A DNA stretch of 41,206 bases from UMGS1933 sp051891435 (GCA_051891435.1 JBJFFE010000051.1:1-41206); one strand, 5' to 3'; numbered from the stretch's first letter, positions 6,509 to 15,369 are shown. Made by a program: numbers and translations. The notes: a model not told the origin generated them from the letters alone.

Positions 6509-6616
6509 TTAGCAACCACATCCACAATTGTTATTACCACCACAGCAGCAGCAAAGTATCAATAAGATTATGATGATGAAACAGCAACAATTATTATTTG
6601 AGCAACAATTTCCCAT
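6509..6616 (-). CDS. Cys/Asn-rich membrane mini-protein (35 aa)
   Basis: A strong AAGGAGGT site precedes ATG 6616. Same plan as its neighbour: a Cys/Asn head with CCC (10-12), a hydrophobic segment FIIIILLIL (13-21), CCCC (22-25), then GGNNNCGCGC. Twelve of 35 residues are cysteine. The two genes are paralogues by layout and are probably cotranscribed. Too short for automated gene callers, so likely missed in annotations. Confidence 0.7.
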   Translation of the reverse strand: MGNCCSNNNCCCFIIIILLILCCCCGGNNNCGCGC

Positions 6617-6699
6617 TAAAAAAGACCTCCTTATTTTCAATTTTTAATTCATCATTATGTTATATATTATTCTTTTCAAGCGAATAGTGTTACTAAAAT

Positions 6700-6728
6700 T
6701 TGACAATAATGTTAATAAGTAGTATAAT
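6700..6728 (+). promoter_or_regulatory. Sigma-A promoter upstream of rnjA
   Basis: TTGACA (6700-6705), 17-base spacer, TATAAT (6723-6728): a full consensus. It is the nearest promoter reading into rnjA. Confidence 0.8.
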
Positions 6729-6850
6729 AGTAAAAGTGATGCTTATTTTAAGAATAAGCGAAATTGAGATTTGTGTATTAATAAAAAATAGTTCGGAAAA
6801 TTTAATATTTATATTGTATATAGAGCATACTGTTTAGTTGCTTTAAAAAG

Positions 6851-6997
6851 TCCGCCACATCTCGTCGGGGTTTATATATTTTAATTCGCTCATTTCTTCC
6901 CACCGGCGCTGTAACAAGGCTTACGCCTTTAACAGCCCACGGCGGTCCCCACGGGGAAATTCGCTTTTAAACTATATAAAGCCCCTGCGTGTGGCTA
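6851..6997 (+). repeat. GC-rich structured repeat, copy 1
   Basis: A GC-rich island in AT-rich DNA with nested inverted repeats. The outer stem is GGGGTTTATATA with TATATAAAGCCCC; the inner stem is CCGGCGCTGT with ACAGCCCACGG (bulged); the tip is AAGGC-TTA-CGCCTT. A second copy lies at 25202-25341. Paired positions change together between the copies, so the fold is conserved. It is a structured RNA or a palindromic mobile element. Confidence 0.7.
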
Positions 6998-7056
6998 CTT
7001 AAGTGCATAATATATTTTTATTAATATACAAAAGAATAGATAAAGGAGATAAAAAA

Positions 7057-8832
7057 ATGGAAGAAAATTTAACAGAAGATATTTTACAAGAAAATATAAT
7101 AAAAAAAGAAAAGGTTAAAAGAGATTACAAAAAAAGAAAAAAGCCCGTATCAAAAAAAACAAATGACACTATGTTTAAAAAAGAAAATTTAAAAATTATA
7201 CCATTAGGTGGTATTTTAGAGGTTGGTAAAAACCTAACTGTCTTTGAATATAAAAATGATATTATACTTGTTGACTGCGGTTTGGGCTTTCCAGAAGATG
7301 ATATGCTTGGTGTAGACCTTGTTATTCCTGATATGACATATTTAGAAAAAAATAAAGAAAAAATTAAAGGTTTAGTAATTACACATGGTCACGAAGACCA
7401 CATTGGAGCAATTCCTTATTTATTAAAACAGATTAATGTTCCAATTTATGCCACAAAATTAACAGCTGGTTTAATTGAACATAAGTTAGAAGAACATAAA
7501 TTGCTAAGAAGTACTAAAATAAAAATTGTCAATCCAGGTCAAACTATATCTCTTGGCTCAATGAAAGTTGAATTTATAAGAATTACACATAGTATACCAG
7601 ATGCTTGTGCTCTTGCTATTCACACACCAGTTGGAATAGTTGTTCACACTGGAGATTTTAAAATCGACTATACTCCAATAGACGGAGAAATTGTTGATTT
7701 TGGAAGACTAGCTGCACTTGGTAATAAGGGTGTTCTAGCACTTTTGTCTGATAGTACAAATGCCGAAAGAAAAGGTTATACCATGTCTGAAAGTACTGTT
7801 GGAGAAATTTTTGATAAATTATTTTTAAACTGTACTAAAAGGATAGTAGTTGCAACTTTCTCTTCCAATGTTCACAGAGTTCAACAAATCGTTAATTCAG
7901 CTGTTGCGAATAAAAGAAAAATTGCTATTTGTGGTAGAAGTATGGTAAATACTATAGAAACAGCCAGAAAATTTGGATATATCAAAGTCCCTGATAATGT
8001 TTTTATAGATATAGATGAAATAAAATCTTATCCAGATGACAGACTAGTTATTATTACAACAGGTAGCCAAGGAGAAACAATGTCAGCTTTAACAAGAATG
8101 GCTAATGGAGAACATAAAAAAGTAGAAATTACTCCAAATGATTTAATAATCATTTCCGCTAATCCAATACCAGGAAATGAAAAATATGTTTCTAAAGTGG
8201 TAGATGACTTAATGAGTATTGGTGCTGAAGTTGTTTACAGTGCTTTGCAAGATGTGCATGTTTCAGGACACGCTTGCCAAGAAGAACAAAAATTAATGAT
8301 ATCATTAATTAGACCAAAATTCTTCATTCCTGTTCATGGTGAATATAGACAGCTTATCGCACATGCAGAAACAGCCAAAGAGCTTGGAATTAGCCCTGAA
8401 AACATTTTTATAACCAATAATGGTAGGGTTTTAGAGCTTAATGAATATGAAGCAAAATTCACCTCAACAGTTACTGCTGGAAAAATATTAGTAGATGGAT
8501 TAGGTGTTGGAGATGTAGGTAATATTGTCTTAAAAGACAGGCAAAAATTATCTCAAGATGGACTGATAATTGTAGTTCTAACAATGGATTCAAACGGAGT
8601 AGTCCTTTCTGGACCTGATGTAATAACAAGAGGTTTCGTATATGTAAGGGAATCTGAAAATTTAATTGAAGATATTAAAAAACTTTTAAGGAAAGAATTA
8701 CAAAAATGTGAAGAAAAAGGTATTTCAGATTGGGCTTCAATTAAAGCCATTTTAAGAGAAAAACTACATGATTATATATATAAGAAAACCAAAAGAGATC
8801 CTATGATATTACCAATTATAATGGAGGTTTAG
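7057..8832 (+). CDS. rnjA: Ribonuclease J
   Basis: A metallo-beta-lactamase/beta-CASP ribonuclease, the endo- and 5'-3' exoribonuclease that drives mRNA turnover and RNA maturation in Firmicutes. Key motifs: zinc-binding THGHEDHIGAIPY (His110-x-His112-x-Asp114-His115), THSIPDACAL, HTGDFKID, and the beta-CASP motifs SDSTNAE, HVSGHACQEEQ and PVHGEYR. The C-terminal domain is present. I start at ATG 7057, preceded by AAAGGAG, not at an upstream in-frame ATG at 7003; this gives 591 residues with a Lys-rich 40-residue N-terminal extension. J1 versus J2 cannot be decided from this. No CGG codons. Confidence 0.93.
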   Translation: MEENLTEDILQENIIKKEKVKRDYKKRKKPVSKKTNDTMFKKENLKIIPLGGILEVGKNLTVFEYKNDIILVDCGLGFPEDDMLGVDLVIPDMTYLEKNKEKIKGLVITHGHEDHIGAIPYLLKQINVPIYATKLTAGLIEHKLEEHKLLRSTKIKIVNPGQTISLGSMKVEFIRITHSIPDACALAIHTPVGIVVHTGDFKIDYTPIDGEIVDFGRLAALGNKGVLALLSDSTNAERKGYTMSESTVGEIFDKLFLNCTKRIVVATFSSNVHRVQQIVNSAVANKRKIAICGRSMVNTIETARKFGYIKVPDNVFIDIDEIKSYPDDRLVIITTGSQGETMSALTRMANGEHKKVEITPNDLIIISANPIPGNEKYVSKVVDDLMSIGAEVVYSALQDVHVSGHACQEEQKLMISLIRPKFFIPVHGEYRQLIAHAETAKELGISPENIFITNNGRVLELNEYEAKFTSTVTAGKILVDGLGVGDVGNIVLKDRQKLSQDGLIIVVLTMDSNGVVLSGPDVITRGFVYVRESENLIEDIKKLLRKELQKCEEKGISDWASIKAILREKLHDYIYKKTKRDPMILPIIMEV

Positions 8833-8900
8833 ACTGGAAATCGGGACGGTTCTCTTTTCCAAAAAATTTTTTGGAAAAGAGAACCGTCCCGATTTCCAGT
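8833..8900. repeat. Perfect 68-bp palindrome between rnjA and sigE
   Basis: Starts on the base after the rnjA stop. Two 34-base arms are perfectly complementary without a loop (centre AAAAAA|TTTTTT at 8866/8867); the arms contain TCGGGACGGTTCTCTTTTCC. It is followed by a partial repeat of the arm end (GATTTCTAGT). It sits between two convergent genes, so it can act as a bidirectional stem-loop, though no U tract follows on either side. Confidence 0.9.
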
Positions 8901-8912
8901 CCCGATTTCTAG

Positions 8913-9627
8913 TCAACCTGTTTTGCTCATTATATCCTTTTTCATTTTATTCATTATTTTTTTCTCTAACCTAGATATGTAACTTTGTGATATTCCGTAG
9001 CATATCTGCAACTTCTTTTTGAGTTTTTTCTTTTTCACCTTTGAATCCAAATCTGAGTTCCATTATATATTTTTCCCTTTTGTTCAGTTTTTCTATTGCA
9101 GCTTTTAATAAGCTTTTATCTACCTCATCTTCAAGTCTTCTGGAAGTCACATCTGAATCTGTTCCTAAAATATCAGATAATAACAGTTCATTACCGTCCC
9201 CATCTTGATTGAGCGGCTCATCTATTGATACTTCACCTTTTATTTTACTGCTTCTTCTTAAGTACATTAGAATTTCATTTTCTATACATCTAGAAGCATA
9301 TGTTGCAAGTTTTATGTTTTTATTTGTATTAAACGTATTTATAGCCTTCATAAGCCCTATTGTTCCAATAGATACCAAATCTTCTATTCCTATTCCTGTG
9401 TTTTCAAATTTTTTTGCAATATACACTACTAGTCTTAAATTATGCTCTACTAATGTTTGCCTTCCGTTAATATCATTTTGTGATAATAATTTAAGTGCTT
9501 TTTCCTCTTCTTCTGGTGATAGCGGTTCTGGTAAACTTTGGCTTCCTGCAATATAGAAAATTTCATCTTCCTTATTACCAAATCCAAAATCTAATAATTT
9601 ATTTTTTAAAATTTCTAAAATACTCAT
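8913..9627 (-). CDS. sigE: Sporulation sigma factor SigE, needs a +1 shift at CGG
   Basis: Mother-cell sigma factor made as a pro-protein. The N-terminus MSILEILKNKLLDFGFGNKE is the pro-region, followed by region 2 (NLRLVVYIAKKFENTGI, SIGTIGLMKAINTF, ATYASRCIENEILMYLRR) and region 4. In frame 0 the gene breaks at KEVADML-CGG and stops eight codons later at 8971. One base forward, GGA-ATA-TCA reads GISQSYISRLEKKI, the conserved region 4.2 helix-turn-helix, and ends at TGA 8913. Restored length is about 237 residues, as expected (B. subtilis: 239). I start at ATG 9627, spaced 5 bases from GGAGG; the ATG at 9639 lies before that site. The SpoIIGA gene lies directly upstream. Confidence 0.88.
8994..8997 (-). 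other. Candidate +1 recoding site CGGA in sigE
   Basis: In-frame CGG (8997-8995) followed by A. GGA in the +1 frame encodes the glycine of the conserved LGISQSYISR motif in region 4.2, so the family itself proves which frame is correct on each side. Confidence 0.85.
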
Positions 9628-9672
9628 AAAGACCTCCATTCTGGAACGACGAGGGCGTCGTTCCCTACTTTT

Positions 9673-10573
9673 TTAATCTAACTTATTTATTATATCCAAA
9701 CCCACTAATGCATTGTACTTATTATTTCTGCTTAAATTTTTTTCATAAATTCCTATTATCACATTTTTATTTTGCATACTTTTTCCTTGATATTTAATAA
9801 CAAAATTATCTGGCTTTATTCCTAAAATTAATCCATTTTCAGTTCCCAAAGCAGAAAATGGTATTAACCTAATTTTAGATATGTATTTATCTGATACTTT
9901 TATTTTTCCATTAATAATATCTTGTACATTTTGTAAAATTTCTGCACTAATGCATTCTTCTAATACTTGCTTTTCCACAATAACCACAGGGTTACCTGTT
10001 AATGGCTCTTTTAAAAAATTTCCAGTATCGATTATTGCTTTTGCATTTGCCGTTTTTTCATTAAAAGTTATTTCTATATTACAAAACATATCTTTTTTTG
10101 CAATTTTATTTTTTATGCTTTTAAAGGATATTATGATTATGATAAATCCTATAAGTCCTCCTATTAATATCATTTTCATAGGATATATTCCTACTAATGT
10201 TCCGATTTTGAAATAAAATGTCTCCTGGACTTATAAAATATAGTAATGCAAATGTTACTCCTCCAAAGGTAAATGACGTTAGATAGAAAATAAGTAATTC
10301 TCTACAAAATCCTTTTAAACCTTTACTATTAAAAGATATATATACAATAACTAATGATAGTATTATTTTTAATGATATGTTGGAATAAATTTCCATATTT
10401 GATATGTAGTATATGCATGCATATATTGCTCCTATAATGCTTCCACATAGTATTCTTAATATTTTTATTTCTTTTTTTAAAATAATTGCTGTTGCATATA
10501 TAATTATGCTGTTCATAAATATGTTTTCTAAAAATATTAAATCTATATATATAGTCAAATAATCACCTGTCAA
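9673..10573 (-). CDS. spoIIGA: Pro-SigE processing protease SpoIIGA, needs a +1 shift at CGG
   Basis: Membrane-embedded aspartic protease that removes the SigE pro-sequence at the sporulation septum. The first 123 codons encode five hydrophobic segments. Frame 0 then meets CGG (10204-10202) after DILFQN and degenerates. One base forward reads GTLVGIYPMKMILIGG and runs through the protease domain with the active-site motif AIIDTGN (Asp about 177-182) to the stop at 9673. Restored length is about 295-299 residues, near the B. subtilis 309. The start is a TTG: either 10573 or, more likely by homology (MTIYIDLIFLEN), 10558 with AGGTGA just upstream. Cotranscribed with sigE. Confidence 0.88.
10201..10204 (-). 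other. Candidate +1 recoding site CGGA in spoIIGA
   Basis: In-frame CGG (10204-10202) followed by A. Reading GGA links the membrane domain to the aspartic protease domain in one frame. Confidence 0.85.
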
Positions 10574-10655
10574 ATTTATTTATTTTCTTATCATTTTTTG
10601 TATTGTTATTATAATACTTAAATTTAAAAAAACTTGTCTTTTCTTGAAGGCGAAA

Positions 10656-10692
10656 AAAAGAAATAATCTACTTTTATAGATTATTTCTTTTC
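10656..10692 (-). terminator. Terminator after ftsZ
   Basis: AAAGAAATAATCTA pairs with TAGATTATTTCTTT, with T-rich tails on the minus strand. It separates the ftsAZ unit from spoIIGA-sigE. Confidence 0.85.
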
Positions 10693-10724
10693 TTTTTACT
10701 TATTTATTTATTTTTTTATACCTA

Positions 10725-11834
10725 TTATCTCTTATTTCTTAAGAATGTTGGTATATCTAAATCTCCTCCATTGTCTTTATTATCTGTTCCTGTAGGAATT
10801 GAATTTATTTTTTTGTTCCAAGTATTACTTACTAAGTTATCTACTCCTAATCCTGTTTTCTTTTCTTCTTGTTCAAATCCTGTTGCTATAACTGTTATTA
10901 CAATTTCGTCTCCTAGGCTTTCGTCTGTTACTACACCAAATATAATATTTGCTTCTGGGTCAACACTTCTTTGAACAAGTTCTGCTGCTGTATTTGCTTC
11001 TTGTAATCCTAAATCATTTCCACCAGTAATATTAATAATTACTCCTCTTGCTCCTTCGATAGAAGTTTCAAGTAATGGACTTTGTATAGCTTGCTTTGCA
11101 GCATCTTCTGCTCTATTTTCTCCACTTGCTCTACCTATACCCATATGAGCCATACCAGTATTTAACATAACTGTTTTTACATCAGCAAAATCTAAATTAA
11201 TTAATCCTGGAATTGAAATTAAATCTGAAATACCTTGTACGCCTTGTCTTAATATATCATCTGCCATTTTGAAAGCTTCTATGATAGATGTTCTTCTATC
11301 AATTACTTGTAATAACTTGTCATTTGGTATTACAACTAATGTATCTACTTTATCTTTTAAATTTACTATTCCTTTTTCTGCTTGAGTTAATCTTTTCTTT
11401 CCTTCAAAAGTAAATGGTTTTGTTACTACACCTATTGTCAATATCCCTAATTCTTTAGCTGTTGCTGCAACTATTGGAGCTGCACCTGTTCCAGTTCCTC
11501 CTCCCATTCCAGCTGTTACAAAAACCATATCTGCTCCTCTTAGTACTTCTGCTATTTCTGCTTTACTTTCTTCTGCAGCTTGTGCTCCAATATCTGGATT
11601 AGCACCTGCACCTAATCCTCTTGTTAATTTTTCACCTATTTGAATCTTTGTTCCAGCTTTTGATAATTGAAGTGCTTGTCTGTCTGTATTAACGGCCAAA
11701 AATTCCACTCCTCTAATCCCTGATTCAATCATTCTGTTAATAGCATTGTTTCCTGCGCCTCCTACTCCTATTACCTTTATTGTAGCAGTTCCATCCATCA
11801 TATAATTGTTTTCTTCAAGTTCTGTATCCATCAT
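10725..11834 (-). CDS. ftsZ: Cell division protein FtsZ
   Basis: Tubulin-like GTPase that polymerises into the division ring. The 369-residue protein has IKVIGVGGAGNNAINRM at the N-terminus, the tubulin signature GGGTGTGAAP (about 112-121), the T7 loop region NLDFADVKTVM, and a C-terminal conserved peptide DIPTFLRNK that docks FtsA and other partners. AAAGGAGG lies upstream of ATG 11834. It follows ftsA by 43 bases and is probably cotranscribed. Full length, no anomalies. Confidence 0.98.
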   Translation of the reverse strand: MMDTELEENNYMMDGTATIKVIGVGGAGNNAINRMIESGIRGVEFLAVNTDRQALQLSKAGTKIQIGEKLTRGLGAGANPDIGAQAAEESKAEIAEVLRGADMVFVTAGMGGGTGTGAAPIVAATAKELGILTIGVVTKPFTFEGKKRLTQAEKGIVNLKDKVDTLVVIPNDKLLQVIDRRTSIIEAFKMADDILRQGVQGISDLISIPGLINLDFADVKTVMLNTGMAHMGIGRASGENRAEDAAKQAIQSPLLETSIEGARGVIINITGGNDLGLQEANTAAELVQRSVDPEANIIFGVVTDESLGDEIVITVIATGFEQEEKKTGLGVDNLVSNTWNKKINSIPTGTDNKDNGGDLDIPTFLRNKR

Positions 11835-11877
11835 AATGTCAATTCCTCCTTTTATTTTAATATTTTTGTTATTATTT

Positions 11878-13107
11878 TTAAGTATAGAAAAATTCTTTTA
11901 TTCTTTCTAATACTGTTTTAAAAAAGCTTTCATTTGTTTTTATATCTATACTACTAGATACGCTTTTAGCAAACGGTCTTGTTGAAATATATCTAACAAG
12001 TGCATAACTAGATCTGTATGAAGGCTTTATGGTACTTATTAATCTTCCTGTTGATATTTTTACAGGAATATTCAAAATTATTTTACCAGCCACATCACTT
12101 TTACTAATAGTTGTTATTCCTTGCCCTGTTAATATAACATTATTAAGATTTGCTTTAACGCCTTCTTTTGTAATGTCTTTATTTATTAAAGTAAATAACT
12201 CCGCTATTCTTGCTTCAATTACAGCAATTAATTCTGAACTTTTTATCGTCTTTGTTCTTTCTTCGCCTTTATATGTATTTAACATTATATCTGTATCATT
12301 ATCGATGAAAGATCTTAGTGCCAACCCATATTGTCTTTTCAATCTATCTGCTTCTTCATCAGATATATTAAATACCATGGCTATATCATTAGTTATGGTA
12401 TCTCCTCCTATAGGAATTGTATTTGTATAAATAATTGCATCTTCATTAAATACTCCTATATCTGTATTTCCAGCACCAATGTCTAATATCATAACATTAT
12501 CATTAAGCTCATTTTTATCTAATATTAGTTTTCTTTCTGCAAGAACGTTTGGTATTATTCCATCTATTTCAATATTTGCTTTTTTAAATATATTAGTCAA
12601 CTGTTTAACATAGTCTTTATCAGCTAAAATAACTTGTCCCTTTACAGTAAAAGATGAACTTAGCATTCCAACAGGATCATCTACTATTCTGCCATTATCT
12701 AAGGTAAACTCACTTACTACCATATCTATAACAACTTTATCATCAGGAATATCTATATCTTTTAATTGTCCTATTGCAGAATTAAGATCTTTACTTGATA
12801 TACCTGCGAACTTGTCTTTAGGCTCTTTTACTATACTGTTTTGAACTATAGTTACATATTTTCCTAATATTGTTACATATGCTGAATTTATTGTTAAATT
12901 AGATACTTGTTCTACTTCAGCAATTGTTTTTGCTATTGCAGAAGCAACTTCTTCTTCATCTGTGATTTTTGATTTTTTCATTCCAAAGCATTTACACTCA
13001 GCCATAGCAATAATCTCAATTTGATTAAAATTATTAACTTCTCCTATCACAGAGCTAACTTTGGAGGTTCCAATATCAATTCCTACAATAACATCACCGA
13101 TAGCCAA
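11878..13107 (-). CDS. ftsA: Cell division protein FtsA
   Basis: Actin-like ATPase that tethers FtsZ to the membrane. IVGIDIGTSKVSSVIGEV is the phosphate-1 motif; the 1C insertion follows; VMILDIGAGNTDIGVF is phosphate 2; NNVILTGQGIT lies in the adenosine motif region. The C-terminal KTVLERIKEFFYT is the amphipathic membrane-targeting helix. 409 residues, normal size. Translation starts at TTG 13107, seven bases after GGAGG. First gene of the ftsAZ unit. Confidence 0.96.
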   Translation of the reverse strand: MAIGDVIVGIDIGTSKVSSVIGEVNNFNQIEIIAMAECKCFGMKKSKITDEEEVASAIAKTIAEVEQVSNLTINSAYVTILGKYVTIVQNSIVKEPKDKFAGISSKDLNSAIGQLKDIDIPDDKVVIDMVVSEFTLDNGRIVDDPVGMLSSSFTVKGQVILADKDYVKQLTNIFKKANIEIDGIIPNVLAERKLILDKNELNDNVMILDIGAGNTDIGVFNEDAIIYTNTIPIGGDTITNDIAMVFNISDEEADRLKRQYGLALRSFIDNDTDIMLNTYKGEERTKTIKSSELIAVIEARIAELFTLINKDITKEGVKANLNNVILTGQGITTISKSDVAGKIILNIPVKISTGRLISTIKPSYRSSYALVRYISTRPFAKSVSSSIDIKTNESFFKTVLERIKEFFYT

Positions 13108-13190
13108 AATTATTCCTCCGTTTTACATTTTTCTACTTGGCTATTATAATATTAGATTTTTAAAAAAAAGTCAATAGTTTAGTTACAATT

Positions 13191-13223
13191 TTGTAATATT
13201 TTTGTAATAGTTTTGTAATATTA
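13191..13223. repeat. Three 11-bp tandem repeats TTGTAATATTT
   Basis: TTGTAATATTT, TTGTAATAGTT and TTGTAATATTA start at 13191, 13202 and 13213, i.e. one per helical turn on the same DNA face. They lie between ftsA and the divergent small gene at 13231 and overlap its presumed promoter, so they may be operator half-sites or a bent-DNA element. Confidence 0.6.
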
Positions 13224-13230
13224 TCTTTAT

Positions 13231-13497
13231 ATGTTGAATACAATTATTCCATATGAATCCCAAAATATTGCCAGCACACAATGTTTAGCACGTAACCCAA
13301 ATATATTTAGAAATTTTATGAGATTATATGCTGAATCAGAAGAATTGCTATATAAAATGTGTAATGACAGAAATGACCCTATTAGAAAAGGTGCTATAAA
13401 TAAAGATTTTAAAGGACTACATTTAATTTCTGCAATGTGGAGAAATGGAATGGCAGCACCTAGTAGTAAGAAAATATTGAAATTGTTAAAAAAATAA
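13231..13497 (+). CDS. Hypothetical 88-aa protein
   Basis: An open frame of 88 codons ending at a clear terminator. The product is helical and basic (RNFMRLYAESEELLYKM, SSKKILKLLKK); I do not recognise it. No Shine-Dalgarno precedes the ATG: the 20 bases upstream are the TTGTAATA repeats and TTATCTTTAT, so translation would be leaderless or the start is elsewhere. The bounded position and terminator argue for a real gene. Confidence 0.45.
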   Translation: MLNTIIPYESQNIASTQCLARNPNIFRNFMRLYAESEELLYKMCNDRNDPIRKGAINKDFKGLHLISAMWRNGMAAPSSKKILKLLKK

Positions 13498-13500
13498 AAA

Positions 13501-13527
13501 CCAATTCCGCAATAAGAATTGGCTTTT
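13501..13527. terminator. Bidirectional terminator
   Basis: CCAATTC pairs with GAATTGG; T-rich tails follow on both strands. It separates the convergent 88-aa gene and the DUF2207 gene. Confidence 0.8.
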
Positions 13528-13533
13528 TATATA

Positions 13534-15369
13534 TTATCTAAATCCTCCCCCAGAAGAACCTCCTGAAGAACTACCACCACTGCTGTAACTACTTCCGCCA
13601 CCGCCACTATCGCGATCACTTCCGCTATATGAATGTGAATATTCTCTATCCATTTTTCGAGCCCTCCTTCTAGCTTCTCTTTCTGTACGCCTTTCATATC
13701 TTAAAGTTTCCCTTGCTAAAGCAGACACCATACTAACTGATAAAGTTTTAGTATAAAGACTTGTATTTTCAACATTGATTTTTGAAATTTCTTTAAAATC
13801 TGGATATAACTTACTAAATTGTTCTTCAACCTTATCTGCTATTCCTAATAACTGAGCAAATACAAGATAATCTTCTAATATATGTACTTGGATATTTTCT
13901 CTATCTGGAATCAAACTATAATCTAGCAAGAATTTTTTTAATCCTAAAAGATTTAATGCTTCATCCCTTACAGAACCATCAACATATTTTGTAATAATAG
14001 TTTTAGTTTTCCATAATTTTTTGGATGTTGTTATATCTTCCAAGATCAATCCTTTTTGTTGTAATTGTATTTCTGTATCACTTATTAGCATATCAAACCA
14101 TCTATTCATAGTATGGTGATTTGACCTACACCACTTTTCGAATTCTTTTGCTTCTAAAATATTGTTATTGCCACTAGCTTGTCTAAATATTCTCATTAAA
14201 TACTTTTCTGTTTCATTTTTTGCAAAGAATTCGGTGTTTATACTTTTAAAAGTTATAGCATATTTATTATCTTGTAAATTAAATAGTCCTCCTCTAGTCT
14301 TTGAAAGTTCTATATATCCCTCTTTTATCCATTTTAGTAAAATTGCTCCAACTAGACCATTTTTGCATTCATCTTCTTTAAGAATTTTATATTTTAGCAT
14401 AATCCAATAAGCATAATATAAATCTCCGTTACATGGTATATCTCTAAAATATGTTACTTCTTGTTTTTTAATTTTTGGGCCTAAATCTAAAGGTCTATAT
14501 TCTACGCTATCTCTATTACTGTTGTATTTTTTCTTATAACAAGCAAATAACAAAATTGTAAAAATAAGGTATCCGAATACAATAATACCACAAATACCAC
14601 AGTATAAAGAAAGACCATCAAACGAATCATTTGAAACCGAACTCATAGCAGAGTCGTAGACATCATCAAACGACTTACTTGAAGCATTTGTAGTATTAAA
14701 TATGTTACTTTCAAATCTTACTAAAGCTACCATATATTGAGAAGATGATAATTTGCCTTTAGAATTTAAAACAATTTTTCCATCAACAAAGTTGATTGTT
14801 CCATCGTTTCCAAATGCCCATATTCTCGCATTGTCTAGTGAAAATTTATGATTTGAATGTATCGTAATTTTAGCATTTGATACTCTTTGATCTAGGTCTA
14901 AAAAATTAAAATATATTCCTTGCGTGTCTGTATATTGAGTTATAAAATTACTAATATTATATTTTAATGTATAAGTATTATCACCATAATTTGAAATTCC
15001 CCAACATAATTCTACACCATTTGAAATAGTATTTATTCCATTTTTGTATGCCTTAGATTTGAAACTAGCACTTGTGTTCCAAGTAGATAAACTTTGATAG
15101 GTAGTACCTGTTTGGTCTGTAACACTAAAATTCGAAATCTCTGAATTACCCATTCTAGTATATGGTCTATATCCTTCAGTTCCTTCCGTTAAATTAGCAT
15201 TCCATACTTCTGTAACAGTTGCATTACCATTATTATCTATATAAACATCCATATCTATACTTTTAATAGAATTTGCACTTACTTGATTTATTAGAATAAA
15301 AAACATCATAATAAAAATACAGAATATAATTCTAATTAGTAAATTAAATTTAAAATTTGATTTTAACAT
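13534..15369 (-). CDS. DUF2207-type membrane protein
   Basis: A 611-residue envelope protein. An N-terminal hydrophobic segment (about 9-33) is a signal or anchor. It is followed by an extracellular beta domain (about 34-245; DVYIDNNGNATVTEVWNANL is typical of the DUF2207/YciQ family), a membrane segment (about 254-277), a cytoplasmic domain rich in charged helices, and a Gly/Ser-rich tail (GGGGSSYSSGGSSSGG) ending FR. Such tails are typical of YgcG/TPM and DUF2207 proteins. Function is unknown. Two terminators separate it from the upstream VWA gene, so it is its own unit. Confidence 0.8.
   Translation of the reverse strand: MLKSNFKFNLLIRIIFCIFIMMFFILINQVSANSIKSIDMDVYIDNNGNATVTEVWNANLTEGTEGYRPYTRMGNSEISNFSVTDQTGTTYQSLSTWNTSASFKSKAYKNGINTISNGVELCWGISNYGDNTYTLKYNISNFITQYTDTQGIYFNFLDLDQRVSNAKITIHSNHKFSLDNARIWAFGNDGTINFVDGKIVLNSKGKLSSSQYMVALVRFESNIFNTTNASSKSFDDVYDSAMSSVSNDSFDGLSLYCGICGIIVFGYLIFTILLFACYKKKYNSNRDSVEYRPLDLGPKIKKQEVTYFRDIPCNGDLYYAYWIMLKYKILKEDECKNGLVGAILLKWIKEGYIELSKTRGGLFNLQDNKYAITFKSINTEFFAKNETEKYLMRIFRQASGNNNILEAKEFEKWCRSNHHTMNRWFDMLISDTEIQLQQKGLILEDITTSKKLWKTKTIITKYVDGSVRDEALNLLGLKKFLLDYSLIPDRENIQVHILEDYLVFAQLLGIADKVEEQFSKLYPDFKEISKINVENTSLYTKTLSVSMVSALARETLRYERRTEREARRRARKMDREYSHSYSGSDRDSGGGGSSYSSGGSSSGGSSGGGFR

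Larger units (their letters stand above)
6617..7056. other. Long leader region of rnjA
   Basis: No gene seen. It holds the rnjA promoter (6700-6728), a small hairpin GCTTATT/AATAAGC (about 6742-6761) and a 147-base structured repeat (6851-6997). The mRNA leader from the predicted start is about 320 nt. Confidence 0.6.

Noticed and set aside
7003..7056. Upstream ATG at 7003 as the rnjA start
   Set aside because: It has no ribosome binding site, and its 18 extra residues have no family support; ATG 7057 has AAAGGAG at good spacing.
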